This document shows positions 56,296 to 64,000 of a stretch of DNA of 64,000 nt, piece by piece (the first letter of the stretch is position 1; each line of letters begins with the position of its first letter). Position numbers and translations under genes: made by a program. The DNA lies in the NCBI RefSeq assembly GCF_002091715.1, contig NZ_BDAG01000006.1, forward strand, positions 62,001 through 126,000, in the 5' to 3' direction. The notes under the pieces are model-generated. The model worked only from the letters and a program-made list of their open reading frames with translations. It had not been told where the DNA came from and made no database searches. The DNA is from Pseudomonas migulae NBRC 103157 (GTDB lineage: Bacteria > Pseudomonadota > Gammaproteobacteria > Pseudomonadales > Pseudomonadaceae).

Positions 56296-57402
56296 TCATG
56301 AGCAACCGCCGGGACGACGCTGTTCGATACATTCGTGGGCGTAGGCAACGTCGGCCAGCAGCGAAAACTGTTGCGCCAGGCGCAGCGGCGCCTCTTCGTC
56401 GGCAAACAGTTGCAACGGCAGTTGCAGGCTGAACCGGCGCACCGTCTGCAGCAGCGTCGAGCGCTCACGGTGCAGGCTCAACAGCACGCGCTCACCGAGC
56501 ACGCCGAGCAACAACTGGTCGAGCTCATCGGGCCAGGTCAACAGGCCGAACAGGAACAACAGCCAGTCGGATTCATCGGGGTTGTGCTGACGGATCAGTT
56601 CATCGCGCAGCAGGCCGCCGATGAACAGGCCGTCGGCTGAACGCAGGCGCTTGAGGTCATTCAGCCGGACCAGCAGTTGGCCAAACTCTGTGCGCGAGCA
56701 ACTTGGATCCTGGGCGCTGATATCGGTGAGCAGCGCCGCTTCGATGAAGGCCAGCACATTCGTGCGTTGCGGTGGGCCGTACAGGGCAATCCAGTCCTGA
56801 TAACAGCTGACCGGCCCTTCATCGGACTCGAGAAAATCCCGGTACGTTTCGCGCAACAGCGCGGCGCGCACGGCCATGCTCTTACCGAACATTCTGGCCT
56901 TGAGCGCGGCATTGATGCCGGCGTTCATGCGTTTGGGGGACGCTTGGGCGACCACCGTCTGCAACAGCGTTTCGAGCCGCTGACGGGTGCTTTTCTCGAG
57001 CTTTTTACGGCGCAACAGTTCTCGCAGCACCAACGCCAGGTCGCTGTCATCGGCAAACAGCTTGCGCGCCATTTGCAGCAACCAGCTGACGGGTTTGTCG
57101 GCGAGCCGCGCCAGGCTGAGGATCTGCCGCACCTTGGGCACGGTGTCGTCGTCCAGCACCCTTTCGAAGTTGTCGGTCAAGGTGTCGGACTTCAGTTCGA
57201 AATGCCGCCGGCCACGAAACTGCGCCAATGCCGCCGACATTTCATCGCTGATCTGCACGAAACGCTGCATAACGGCAGCCGTGCCGCTTTCGTCGAGATC
57301 AGTGTCCACCGTTGCCTGTGACTGCGGATGCTCTGCGGCCTTCTCGGCATTCAGCCGCGCCTGGGCCGCTCGCCCGCCGGTGGAAATCGCCGGCAGGATC
57401 AT
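56296..57402 (-). CDS. sctW: T3SS gatekeeper SctW (InvE-like)
   Basis: 368 residues; ATGA overlap with sctC. HrpJ/InvE-type: disordered N terminus, then helical repeats (LSLARLADKPVSWLLQMARKLFADDSDLALVLRELLRRKK; DSDL and SWLL motifs are typical). Controls the switch from translocators to effectors. Confidence 0.9.
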   Translation of the reverse strand: MILPAISTGGRAAQARLNAEKAAEHPQSQATVDTDLDESGTAAVMQRFVQISDEMSAALAQFRGRRHFELKSDTLTDNFERVLDDDTVPKVRQILSLARLADKPVSWLLQMARKLFADDSDLALVLRELLRRKKLEKSTRQRLETLLQTVVAQASPKRMNAGINAALKARMFGKSMAVRAALLRETYRDFLESDEGPVSCYQDWIALYGPPQRTNVLAFIEAALLTDISAQDPSCSRTEFGQLLVRLNDLKRLRSADGLFIGGLLRDELIRQHNPDESDWLLFLFGLLTWPDELDQLLLGVLGERVLLSLHRERSTLLQTVRRFSLQLPLQLFADEEAPLRLAQQFSLLADVAYAHECIEQRRPGGCS

Positions 57403-59054
57403 TTTATGGCCGCCCGAAAATAGGAACGGCGCAACCGTTCGTGCTGTTCCGGGGTCAGCAACTGTGGAGCCGGTTCAACGGCGTTCGGCTCGAGCGTGTC
57501 GCGAATTTCCTTGGGTTGAATCAGGAACACCCGCACGGTATTGGCCGAGCGGTTCTGTCGATAACTGAACAGCCGACCGACCCAAGGAATCGACCCCAGC
57601 ACCGGAATCCGGCCGATCTGTTCGCTGTGGTCATCGCGGGTAAAACCGCCCACCAACAGGCTCTTGCCCGGCGGCACTCGCGCTACGGTGCTGATCCGGG
57701 TGCGGCCGACCGTCGGCAGAGCGCTCGGTCGCTCGCCCTGGCCCGGGTTCTCGATTTCGTTGCCGTCTTCGATATTGAGCGACATTTCAATCTCGTCCGC
57801 CTGGGCGAAACGCGGCAATACGCTCACCAGCGTGCCGTAGGTCACATGCTGCAAATCAACACTGCGCTCGCCCACCAGCGGCGCATAAAAGGTGCGGTTA
57901 TTGTCGAAAATAGCCGGCACATTTTCCTGGGTCAGGATCACCGGTCGCGACACCACATTCGCCCGACTCGTGCGCTCCAGCGCCATGACCTGGGTGACGA
58001 ACGACGCACCGTCAAGCGTGGTCGCGGAGCCAGCGTTGAGCGAGGCGCTGAATTTTCCGCCCGAATTTACGACGCCTTGCCAATTGACGCCCAACTGATT
58101 GAGTTCATCCTTGTGCAGATCAATGATCCACAACGACAACTCCACGTGACGTTTGGGCGTGTCCAGCGCGCTGACCAGGTTCTCGATAAAGCGCACCTGC
58201 TCGGGCAACCCCTTGACCAGCAGGCTGTTGGTGTCGGGATAGGCCACGACCCGAATGTTCCCGGCGGCCGTGTCGCGGGCAATAATTCGCGGCGCGGAGG
58301 GGTCCTGACCCGAAGGCCCGGTCGCCAGGCCTTCCAGTGGAAACGCCGGCATCAAGCCTGGCGGTCGTTGTGCCGGGACTTGCGCCACCGCAGACTCGAC
58401 GCCATTTTTTTCGCCACGCAGCAAGGCCTCAATCACGGTGGCCAGCCCGGGAATCGTCACCTTGTCATCACGCAACTCGTATTTACGGTCGCTCACAAAG
58501 GTGTTTCGCACCTGGATAACGCCGATCTGCTGCTTGCCCAGCAACAGTTCCGAGCGCTGGTTATCCATCAACCCGGCCGCTTGCGTGACCAGATCGACAT
58601 ACATCGGCGGGCCGGACACATGGAACGTACGCAAACCATCGTGACGCAACGGATAACGCCGATCGTGCAACCCGGAACGTTCCAGGAATGCCTGAAGCTT
58701 CGCCACGGTCAGGGTCTGCAGCGATACCATCGAGCTTTTGAGTTCCGGGGCGTCATACAGATAAATCGCCTGACCATCGCTGTACCAGATAAGCCCCATT
58801 TGCGCGCTGACTCGCTCAAAGGTGCGTTGCGGCGCGAGCAGGTCGAACGTACCGGAAATCCGCTTGGCCGCAGCGGCCTTGCTGACGATGACCGGCTTGC
58901 CCAACGATCCGGACAGCTCACTGAAAAAAGTGCGCGCGCTTTGTTCACGGGCCTCGAAATCATAGGTAGCGGCCGGTGCGGCAAAGGGTGCGAGCAGCAA
59001 CACCGTAGTCAGGCAGACGGGCAAAAGGGATAAGGGCAACGATCGGCGTTTCAT
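57399..59054 (-). CDS. sctC: T3SS outer-membrane secretin SctC (InvG-like)
   Basis: 551 residues from ATG 59054 (MKRRSLPLSLLPVCL) with a signal peptide to about residue 28. N0/N1/N3 domains, then the secretin barrel (VARVPPGKSLLVGGFTRDDHSEQIGRIPVLGSIPWVGRLFSY near the end is the secretin signature). No InvH-like pilotin gene was found nearby. Confidence 0.96.
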   Translation of the reverse strand: MKRRSLPLSLLPVCLTTVLLLAPFAAPAATYDFEAREQSARTFFSELSGSLGKPVIVSKAAAAKRISGTFDLLAPQRTFERVSAQMGLIWYSDGQAIYLYDAPELKSSMVSLQTLTVAKLQAFLERSGLHDRRYPLRHDGLRTFHVSGPPMYVDLVTQAAGLMDNQRSELLLGKQQIGVIQVRNTFVSDRKYELRDDKVTIPGLATVIEALLRGEKNGVESAVAQVPAQRPPGLMPAFPLEGLATGPSGQDPSAPRIIARDTAAGNIRVVAYPDTNSLLVKGLPEQVRFIENLVSALDTPKRHVELSLWIIDLHKDELNQLGVNWQGVVNSGGKFSASLNAGSATTLDGASFVTQVMALERTSRANVVSRPVILTQENVPAIFDNNRTFYAPLVGERSVDLQHVTYGTLVSVLPRFAQADEIEMSLNIEDGNEIENPGQGERPSALPTVGRTRISTVARVPPGKSLLVGGFTRDDHSEQIGRIPVLGSIPWVGRLFSYRQNRSANTVRVFLIQPKEIRDTLEPNAVEPAPQLLTPEQHERLRRSYFRAAIK

Positions 59055-59058
59055 CGGT

Positions 59059-59787
59059 TCACTTGCCTGGAAGGTAGGTAATGTCGGCGAGGCTGCTGGG
59101 CGTGAACCCCACCAGTTCGCGGATCTCCTTGGAGAAATGCGAAGAAGAGGCAAAACCGAATTCCAGCGCGACCTCTGTCAGCGAGCAGTCCCGCAGACTC
59201 ATGTTCAACAGCGCCTGAGCCGTGCGCCAGCCGCGCAACGCAGGCTTGGCGGCACTGCCCAGCGCCTGTCGGCACAATCGACGAAAGTGCGACACGGAAA
59301 CACCATAGCGTTGCGCCAGGTCACTCAGTTTTTCACTGCGGGTGCCCTGCTCCAGCAGGAATCGCACAAGCCCGTAGCTCTCGGTATGACGCAGCACGCC
59401 GGCGAAAGCCTGAAAAGCCGAACCGCCACCCATGGCCTGCGCGATGTACCAGCGTTCCAGTGCGCCCTCCGACCGAACGGTCTCGTACGTCACCGGCAAC
59501 ATCGCCCACGGAGCATGGCGTGGTCGCTGGCCCGTCAACGCATCACTCAAGTCGATAAAGACCTGCAATTTCACCAGCAGGGTTTCGGACAGCGGCAGCA
59601 CTTGCACACAGCCGCCGCGCATTTGCAGAGTCTCGCTGACCGCGACCAGCCCTTCCCAGCCGCCGGGCAACCGATGGCACTGCGTCGACCCCAGCAGGTC
59701 GGTCGATTCGCTGACACGCAGATGCAACATGCGCTCGCCGGAACGAGCATCCGGGAATGTGGTGGCACGAAGTGATTCGGTTTGCAC
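59059..59787 (-). CDS. invF: AraC-family T3SS activator InvF-like
   Basis: 242 residues from GTG 59787, which follows AAAGGAGG (complement 59793-59800) by five bases, a near-perfect ribosome site; the upstream in-frame ATGs lack one. C-terminal AraC domain (LSDLAQRYGVSVSHFRRLCRQALG; LTEVALEFGFASSSHFSKEIREL). First gene of the inv block, four bases before sctC. With SicA, InvF activates effector promoters in Salmonella. Confidence 0.9.
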   Translation of the reverse strand: MQTESLRATTFPDARSGERMLHLRVSESTDLLGSTQCHRLPGGWEGLVAVSETLQMRGGCVQVLPLSETLLVKLQVFIDLSDALTGQRPRHAPWAMLPVTYETVRSEGALERWYIAQAMGGGSAFQAFAGVLRHTESYGLVRFLLEQGTRSEKLSDLAQRYGVSVSHFRRLCRQALGSAAKPALRGWRTAQALLNMSLRDCSLTEVALEFGFASSSHFSKEIRELVGFTPSSLADITYLPGK

Positions 59788-59878
59788 GCCAACCTCCTTT
59801 GCAGCCTGACGATGAAGGGTCGGCAGGATGAAAGAGCGGGCGCGGGAAGTCCTGATGGAAAGCTGATGAAACCCGGGA

Positions 59879-59894
59879 TGGCATATGCCTTGCA
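59879..59894 (+). promoter_or_regulatory. sigma-54-type promoter of nasST
   Basis: TGGCAT-N5-TTGCA, with GG at 59880-59881 and GC at 59892-59893 separated by exactly ten bases, the -24/-12 spacing. The expected start, about 12 bases on (near 59905), lies directly before the leader hairpins. Confidence 0.75.
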
Positions 59895-59912
59895 CCCTCA
59901 TTGACATCAGCA

Positions 59913-60000
59913 CTCATTCCAACGGCGGGATGAGTCGAAAGACAAAGGCGTCGTCACCTGGCCTTGCCCTGGCAAGCAGCCAGGTACGGCGCTTTTTTTT
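59913..60000 (+). promoter_or_regulatory. NasT (ANTAR) antitermination leader of nasS
   Basis: Hairpin 1: CTCATTCC-AACGGC-GGGATGAG (59913-59934). Hairpin 2: GAC-AAAGGC-GTC (59941-59952). Both have six-base loops with A first and G fourth, the known ANTAR target pattern. Terminator: GCGTCGT(C)ACCTGGC (59948-59962) pairs with GCCAGGTACGGCGC (59979-59992), one bulged C, then T8. Hairpin 2 and the terminator share 59948-59952, so they exclude each other. The nasS ribosome site GGAAGG comes right after the T run. Confidence 0.82.
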
Positions 60001-60015
60001 GGAAGGTGTTTAGCC

Positions 60016-61227
60016 ATGAATGAAACCACAGCCGGCCCATTGGCCTGGGTCAATGGCAGCGATGCCCCGGAAAAGACTGAAATCAACCTCGGTTTCATGG
60101 CCCTGAGCGACTGCGCCTCGGTGGTGGTCGCGGCCACGCAGGGTTTTGCCCAGCCTTACGGCCTGACCCTTAACCTCAAGCGCCAGTCCTCCTGGGCCAA
60201 CCTGCGGGACAAACTGGTCAGCGGCGAACTCGATGCCGCCCACAGCCTTTACGGCCTGATTTACGCCGTGCACCTGGGCATCGGCGGCGTCGCGCCCACC
60301 GACATGGCGGTGCTCATGGGCCTGAACCAGAACGGCCAGAGCATCAACCTTTCCCATGGCTTGCAGGCGCTGGGCGTGACCGGTCCTGAAGCACTGGACC
60401 GCCACGTGCACCAAACTCGCCCAAAACTCACCTTTGCCCAGACATTTCCGACCGGCACCCACGCCATGTGGCTGTATTACTGGCTGGCGAGCCAGGGCAT
60501 TCATCCGTTGCACGACGTCGACAGCGTGGTGGTGCCGCCACCGCAAATGATCGCGCACCTGCAAGCGGGCCGTATCGACGGGTTCTGCGTCGGTGAGCCC
60601 TGGTCCGCCAGCGCCGTGAAACAGAATCTCGGCTTCACAATGGCGACGAGCCAGACCATCTGGCCCGACCACCCGGAAAAAGTCCTCGGTTGCACCCGCG
60701 CGTTCGTCGAGCAATACCCCAACACCGCCCGGGCGCTGGTGATGGCGATTCTGGAAGCCAGCCGCTTCATCGAAGAAAGCGTCGAGAATCGCTGCAGTAC
60801 CGCGCAGCTGTTAAGCGCCGCGGATTACCTCGATGCACCGCTCGATTGCATCAAGCCACGCCTGCTTGGCGAGTACGACGACGGCCTCGGCAATCGCTGG
60901 CAAGACCCGCACGCATTGCGCTTCCACGCAGGCGGCGACGTTAACCTGCCTTATCTGTCCGATGGCATGTGGTTCATGACCCAGTTCCGTCGCTGGGGCT
61001 TGTTGCGCGACGACCCGGACTACCTTGCGGTGGCTCGTCAGGTCCAGCAGCTAGACTTGTATCGAGAGGCGGCGACCGCCGTCGGTGTTGCCTCGTCGAG
61101 CCATGAAATGCGCAGCAGCCAGTTGATCGACGGCAAAATCTGGGACGGTTGCGACCCGGCCGGTTATGCCCGCAGTTTCAAGCTGCACGCCATGAGCGAC
61201 AGCTCGCCCCTACTCGCCAGCCGCTGA
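60016..61227 (+). CDS. nasS: nitrate/nitrite sensor NasS
   Basis: 403 residues of the NrtA/NasS periplasmic-binding type but without a signal peptide, as expected for a cytoplasmic sensor (INLGFMALSDCASVVVAATQGFAQPYGL; DGFCVGEPWSASAV; CTRAFVEQYP). NasS holds NasT inactive until nitrate or nitrite binds. ATG 60016 follows GGAAGG by nine bases. Co-transcribed with nasT (15-base gap). Divergent from invF. Confidence 0.95.
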   Translation: MNETTAGPLAWVNGSDAPEKTEINLGFMALSDCASVVVAATQGFAQPYGLTLNLKRQSSWANLRDKLVSGELDAAHSLYGLIYAVHLGIGGVAPTDMAVLMGLNQNGQSINLSHGLQALGVTGPEALDRHVHQTRPKLTFAQTFPTGTHAMWLYYWLASQGIHPLHDVDSVVVPPPQMIAHLQAGRIDGFCVGEPWSASAVKQNLGFTMATSQTIWPDHPEKVLGCTRAFVEQYPNTARALVMAILEASRFIEESVENRCSTAQLLSAADYLDAPLDCIKPRLLGEYDDGLGNRWQDPHALRFHAGGDVNLPYLSDGMWFMTQFRRWGLLRDDPDYLAVARQVQQLDLYREAATAVGVASSSHEMRSSQLIDGKIWDGCDPAGYARSFKLHAMSDSSPLLASR

Positions 61228-61242
61228 CAGGAGACTGCGAAC

Positions 61243-61818
61243 ATGTTGCGTATCCTGCTGATCAACGACACCGCGAAGAAAGTCGGCCGGCTGAAAGCGG
61301 CCCTGACCGAAGCCGGATTCGAAGTGATCGACGAATCCGGCCTGACCATCGACCTGCCCGCACGCGTCGAAACGGTGCGTCCGGACGTGATATTGATCGA
61401 TACCGAGTCACCGAGCCGCGATGTGATGGAGCAAGTGGTGCTGGTGTCCCGCGACCAGCCGCGGCCGATCGTGATGTTTACCGACGAACACGACCCCGAC
61501 GTGATGCGCCAGGCGATCAAGTCCGGGGTCAGCGCCTACATCGTCGAAGGCATTCATGCACAACGCTTGCAGCCGATTCTCGACGTGGCCATGGCACGCT
61601 TCGAAAGCGACCAGGCCCTGCGCGCCCAACTGCACGCCCGCGACCTGCAACTGGCCGAGCGCAAGCGCATCGAACTGGCCAAAGGGTTGCTGATGAAGAT
61701 GAAAGACTGCAACGAGGAAGAGGCCTACACCCTCATGCGCCGCCAGGCCATGAGCCGCCAGCAGAAGCTGATTCAGGTGGCCGAGCAGATTATTGCGATG
61801 AGTGAGCTGCTGGGCTGA
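61243..61818 (+). CDS. nasT: ANTAR antiterminator NasT
   Basis: 191 residues. N-terminal receiver-like domain (ILLINDTAKKVGRLKAAL; VILIDTESPSRDVMEQV) and C-terminal ANTAR RNA-binding domain (ERKRIELAKGLLMKMKDCNEEEAYTLMRRQAMSRQQKL), the signature three-helix unit. Freed from NasS by nitrate/nitrite, it stabilises the two-hairpin leader and prevents termination. CAGGAG precedes the ATG. Confidence 0.97.
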   Translation: MLRILLINDTAKKVGRLKAALTEAGFEVIDESGLTIDLPARVETVRPDVILIDTESPSRDVMEQVVLVSRDQPRPIVMFTDEHDPDVMRQAIKSGVSAYIVEGIHAQRLQPILDVAMARFESDQALRAQLHARDLQLAERKRIELAKGLLMKMKDCNEEEAYTLMRRQAMSRQQKLIQVAEQIIAMSELLG

Positions 61819-61886
61819 GACTTCGTGGCTCCTTTGATGGCCCCTTCGACTTGCTCGCGAAGGGCAGCGACCCGGTCTCAAATTGT

Positions 61887-61902
61887 TGGCACAGATCTCG
61901 CT
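61887..61902 (+). promoter_or_regulatory. sigma-54-type promoter of the nitrate operon
   Basis: TGGCAC-N5-TCGCT; GG (61888-61889) and GC (61900-61901) are ten bases apart. One mismatch from TTGCW. The start would be near 61913, just before hairpin 1 of the leader. Confidence 0.65.
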
Positions 61903-61916
61903 AAGTAATCCACACA

Positions 61917-62001
61917 GGTAACCAACGGCGGTTGCCCCACCTACGACAAAGACGTCGCTCACCTCATTTGCCCATGGCGAATCCGGTGGCGGCGTTTTTT
62001 T
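61917..62001 (+). promoter_or_regulatory. NasT (ANTAR) antitermination leader of nitrate transporter operon
   Basis: Hairpin 1: GGTAACC-AACGGC-GGTTGCC (61917-61936). Hairpin 2: CGAC-AAAGAC-GTCG (61944-61957). Loops have A1 and G4. Terminator: ACGTCGCT(C)ACC (61952-61963) with GGTGGCGGCGT (61985-61995), one bulged C, then T7. The second hairpin uses bases of the terminator's left arm. The hairpin 1 loop and the bulge position are the same as in the nasS leader. The gene starts 100 bases on. Confidence 0.85.
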
Positions 62002-62101
62002 GTTTTGGCCCCACAGCCCGGGGCCGGTGGTGCGGCCGTTGCGGCGCCCCACCTGCAAGCTCATGACTCCTTCTCGAGACGACTCACAGCTGAGGTGTGC
62101 A

Positions 62102-63313
62102 ATGAATTCAAGCTTCTGGAAATCCGGCCATACCCCGACACTGTTCGCGGCCTTCCTCTATTTCGACCTGAGCTTCATGGTCTGGTACCTGCTCGGCCCT
62201 TTGGCGGTGCAAATCGCCGCCGACCTGCACCTGACCACGCAACAACGCGGCATGGTGGTGGCTACGCCGATTCTGGCCGGTGCCATATTGCGCTTCATCA
62301 TGGGCATGCTTGCAGATCGCCTGTCGCCGAAAACCGCCGGGCTGATCGGCCAGGTGATCGTCATCTGCGCCCTGTTCGGCGCCTGGAAACTCGGCATTCA
62401 CAGTTACGAACAGGCGCTGCTGCTGGGCCTGTTCCTCGGCATGGCCGGCGCGTCTTTCGCCGTGGCGCTGCCGCTGGCTTCGCAGTGGTATCCGCCGCAG
62501 CATCAAGGCAAGGCCATGGGCATCGCCGGTGCCGGTAACTCGGGCACCGTGCTTGCGGCCCTGATCGCCCCGGTGCTGGCCGCCGCGTTTGGCTGGAGCA
62601 ACGTGTTCGGCTTCGCCCTGATCCCGCTGATCCTGACCATCATTGTCTTCGCCTGGCTGGCCAAAAACGCACCTGAACGGCCGAAAGCCAAATCGATGTC
62701 CGACTACTTCAAGGCCCTGGGCGACCGCGACAGCTGGTGGTTCATGTTTTTCTACTGCGTGACCTTCGGCGGCTTCATCGGCCTGGCCAGCGCCCTGCCC
62801 GGCTACTTCAACGACCAATATGGCCTGAGCCCGGTCACCGCCGGTTACTACACCGCAGCCTGCGTGTTTGGCGGCAGTCTGATGCGCCCGTTGGGCGGTG
62901 CACTGGCCGACCGATTTGGCGGGATTCGCACGTTGCTGGCGATGTACACGGTGGCGGCGATCTGCATCGCGGCGGTGGGTTTCAACTTGCCGAGTTCCTA
63001 CGCGGCGCTGGCACTTTTTGTGTGCACCATGCTTGGTCTGGGTGCGGGTAACGGCGCGGTGTTCCAATTGGTCCCGCAACGTTTCCGTCGTGAAATCGGC
63101 GTGATGACCGGTTTGATCGGCATGGCCGGTGGCATCGGTGGTTTCGCCCTCGCCGCAGGCATGGGCGCGATCAAGCAAAGCACCGGCAGCTATCAACTGG
63201 CCCTGTGGTTGTTCGCCAGCCTCGGCGTCCTCGCCTGGTTCGGTCTGCACGGCGTGAAACGTCGCTGGAGAACCACCTGGGGCTCGGCAGCCGTCACCGC
63301 GGCACGGGTGTGA
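62102..63313 (+). CDS. nitrate/nitrite MFS transporter (NarK/NasA type)
   Basis: 403 residues from ATG 62102 (MNSSFWKSGHTPTLFAAFLYFDLSFM), preceded by GAGGTG. About twelve membrane helices; nitrate-family features include FYFDLSFMVW-like helix 1 and Gly-rich signature segments (GAGNSGTVLAALIAPVLA; LGLGAGNGAVFQLVPQRF). Inner-membrane import of nitrate for assimilation. Placed after the NasT leader, first gene of an operon that continues outside the window. Confidence 0.93.
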   Translation: MNSSFWKSGHTPTLFAAFLYFDLSFMVWYLLGPLAVQIAADLHLTTQQRGMVVATPILAGAILRFIMGMLADRLSPKTAGLIGQVIVICALFGAWKLGIHSYEQALLLGLFLGMAGASFAVALPLASQWYPPQHQGKAMGIAGAGNSGTVLAALIAPVLAAAFGWSNVFGFALIPLILTIIVFAWLAKNAPERPKAKSMSDYFKALGDRDSWWFMFFYCVTFGGFIGLASALPGYFNDQYGLSPVTAGYYTAACVFGGSLMRPLGGALADRFGGIRTLLAMYTVAAICIAAVGFNLPSSYAALALFVCTMLGLGAGNGAVFQLVPQRFRREIGVMTGLIGMAGGIGGFALAAGMGAIKQSTGSYQLALWLFASLGVLAWFGLHGVKRRWRTTWGSAAVTAARV

Positions 63314-63320
63314 GGGCTGA

Positions 63321-64000
63321 ATGAGCCTGCAACTGAGTTTCGCCGAAGCCAGCGCCACGGGTCCACGCGAGGAGAATCAGGACGCCCTGCGCCTGGTCAC
63401 TCCCGCGCCGGCGCTGGCGGCGAGCAAGGGTTATCTGTTCGCCATTGCCGACGGCGTCAGCCAGTGCGCCGATGGCGGGCTCGCCGCCCGTTCGACTTTG
63501 CAGGCGCTGGCGCTGGACTACTACGCCACCCCGGAAACCTGGGGCGTCGCCCAGGCACTGGATCGTTTGCTGCTGGCACAGAATCGCTGGTTGCAGGCCA
63601 ATGGCGGTGGGCAACCGCTGCTGACCACTGTCAGTGCCTTGGTCATGCGCGGCAGGCGTTTTACCCTGGCGCATGTCGGTGACTGCAGGGTTTATCGCTG
63701 GCACGCCGATCAATTGCAGCGGATCAGCGAAGACCACGTCTGGGACCAGCCTGGCATGCAACATGTGCTCAAACGGGCGCTGGGCCTCGATCAACATCTG
63801 GTACTGGATTTTCTCGATGGCGAGTTGCGCCTCGATGAAAGTTTCGTACTGCTCAGCGATGGCATCTGGGCCGTGTTGGGTGACACCGCCATTGCGGCGA
63901 TCCTGCGCGATCAACCGGATCTGCGCAGCGCGGCACAAACCCTGGTGAGTGCAGCGCATCTGGCGGGCAGCCAGGACAATGCCAGCGCGCTATTAGTGCG
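63321..64000 (+). CDS. PP2C-type protein phosphatase of nitrate operon (3' end outside window)
   Basis: First 226 residues. PP2C/SpoIIE-type metal motifs: REENQDA near residue 17, FAIADGVS, LAHVGDCRVYRW, FVLLSDGIW, SQDNASALLV. Starts seven bases after the transporter stop. In pseudomonads a gene at this place encodes a phosphatase fused to a Ser/Thr kinase and precedes nitrite reductase; whether the fusion exists here cannot be seen. Confidence 0.9.
   Translation, partial: MSLQLSFAEASATGPREENQDALRLVTPAPALAASKGYLFAIADGVSQCADGGLAARSTLQALALDYYATPETWGVAQALDRLLLAQNRWLQANGGGQPLLTTVSALVMRGRRFTLAHVGDCRVYRWHADQLQRISEDHVWDQPGMQHVLKRALGLDQHLVLDFLDGELRLDESFVLLSDGIWAVLGDTAIAAILRDQPDLRSAAQTLVSAAHLAGSQDNASALLV

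Noticed and set aside
34285..59787. flagellar or Hrp-type export system
   Set aside because: SipB/SipC/SipD, PrgH/PrgI-type subunits, SicA, IacP, HilA and IagB are present and no flagellin, hook or hrp regulator genes are, so it is the SPI-1 type.
61847..61866. hairpin just after nasT (CCCCTTCG...CGAAGGG) as part of the NasT leader
   Set aside because: It lies upstream of the sigma-54 element, so it would not be in the operon transcript; it resembles a REP fragment.

Overview
The window looks like chromosome from a GC-rich gammaproteobacterium of the Pseudomonas fluorescens group. Evidence: Pseudomonas-type REP/REPIN hairpins in most intergenic gaps, typical pseudomonad core genes (dnaX, ligA, zipA, smc, yggL, dacB, rlmL, rmf, pyrD, ffs), and a xanthine dehydrogenase/guanine deaminase block. 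No tRNA, rRNA, CRISPR array, integrase or transposase was seen.

Layout. 1-10 kb: 5' part of dnaX, a periplasmic solute-binding-like protein, a PAS-GGDEF-EAL protein, an XRE regulator, the 4.5S SRP RNA, a zinc peptidase-like protein, ligA and zipA. 10-21 kb: smc, a GntR/FCD regulator, then xdhA-xdhB-xdhC-guaD for purine catabolism, with a tandem inverted-repeat operator candidate before xdhA. 21-32.5 kb: a second GntR regulator, a BenE-family transporter, yggL, dacB, a CHASE-PAS-GGDEF diguanylate cyclase, rlmL, rmf and pyrD.

32.7-59.8 kb: a complete SPI-1-like (Inv-Mxi-Spa) type III secretion system, almost all on the minus strand and in nearly Salmonella gene order: invF, sctC, sctW, sctV, invB, sctN, sctO, sctP, sctQ, sctR, sctS, sctT, sctU, sicA, sipB, sipC, sipD, iacP, a chaperone plus candidate effector (in the slot of sicP-sptP), hilA-iagB, sctD, sctF, sctI, sctJ, sctK, sctL, orgC. 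A second candidate effector lies at the left edge on the other strand. invH, sipA and hilC/hilD counterparts were not found. Notable details are a well-placed internal start in sctQ, a REPIN-like pair translated inside sctP, a REPIN plus repeated GTCAGCG motif before sicA, and an AT-rich cargo slot.

59.8-64 kb: nitrate assimilation control: nasS-nasT, a nitrate/nitrite MFS transporter and the start of a PP2C phosphatase gene. The strongest unexpected signal is here. Both nasS and the transporter gene have a sigma-54-type -24/-12 promoter, followed by two hairpins with six-base loops that carry A at position 1 and G at position 4 (the ANTAR RNA signature). The second hairpin overlaps a rho-independent terminator placed before the start codon. 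The nasST sensor operon therefore appears to sit under the same NasT antitermination switch as its target, suggesting a positive feedback loop. Its promoter region is shared back to back with invF of the T3SS.
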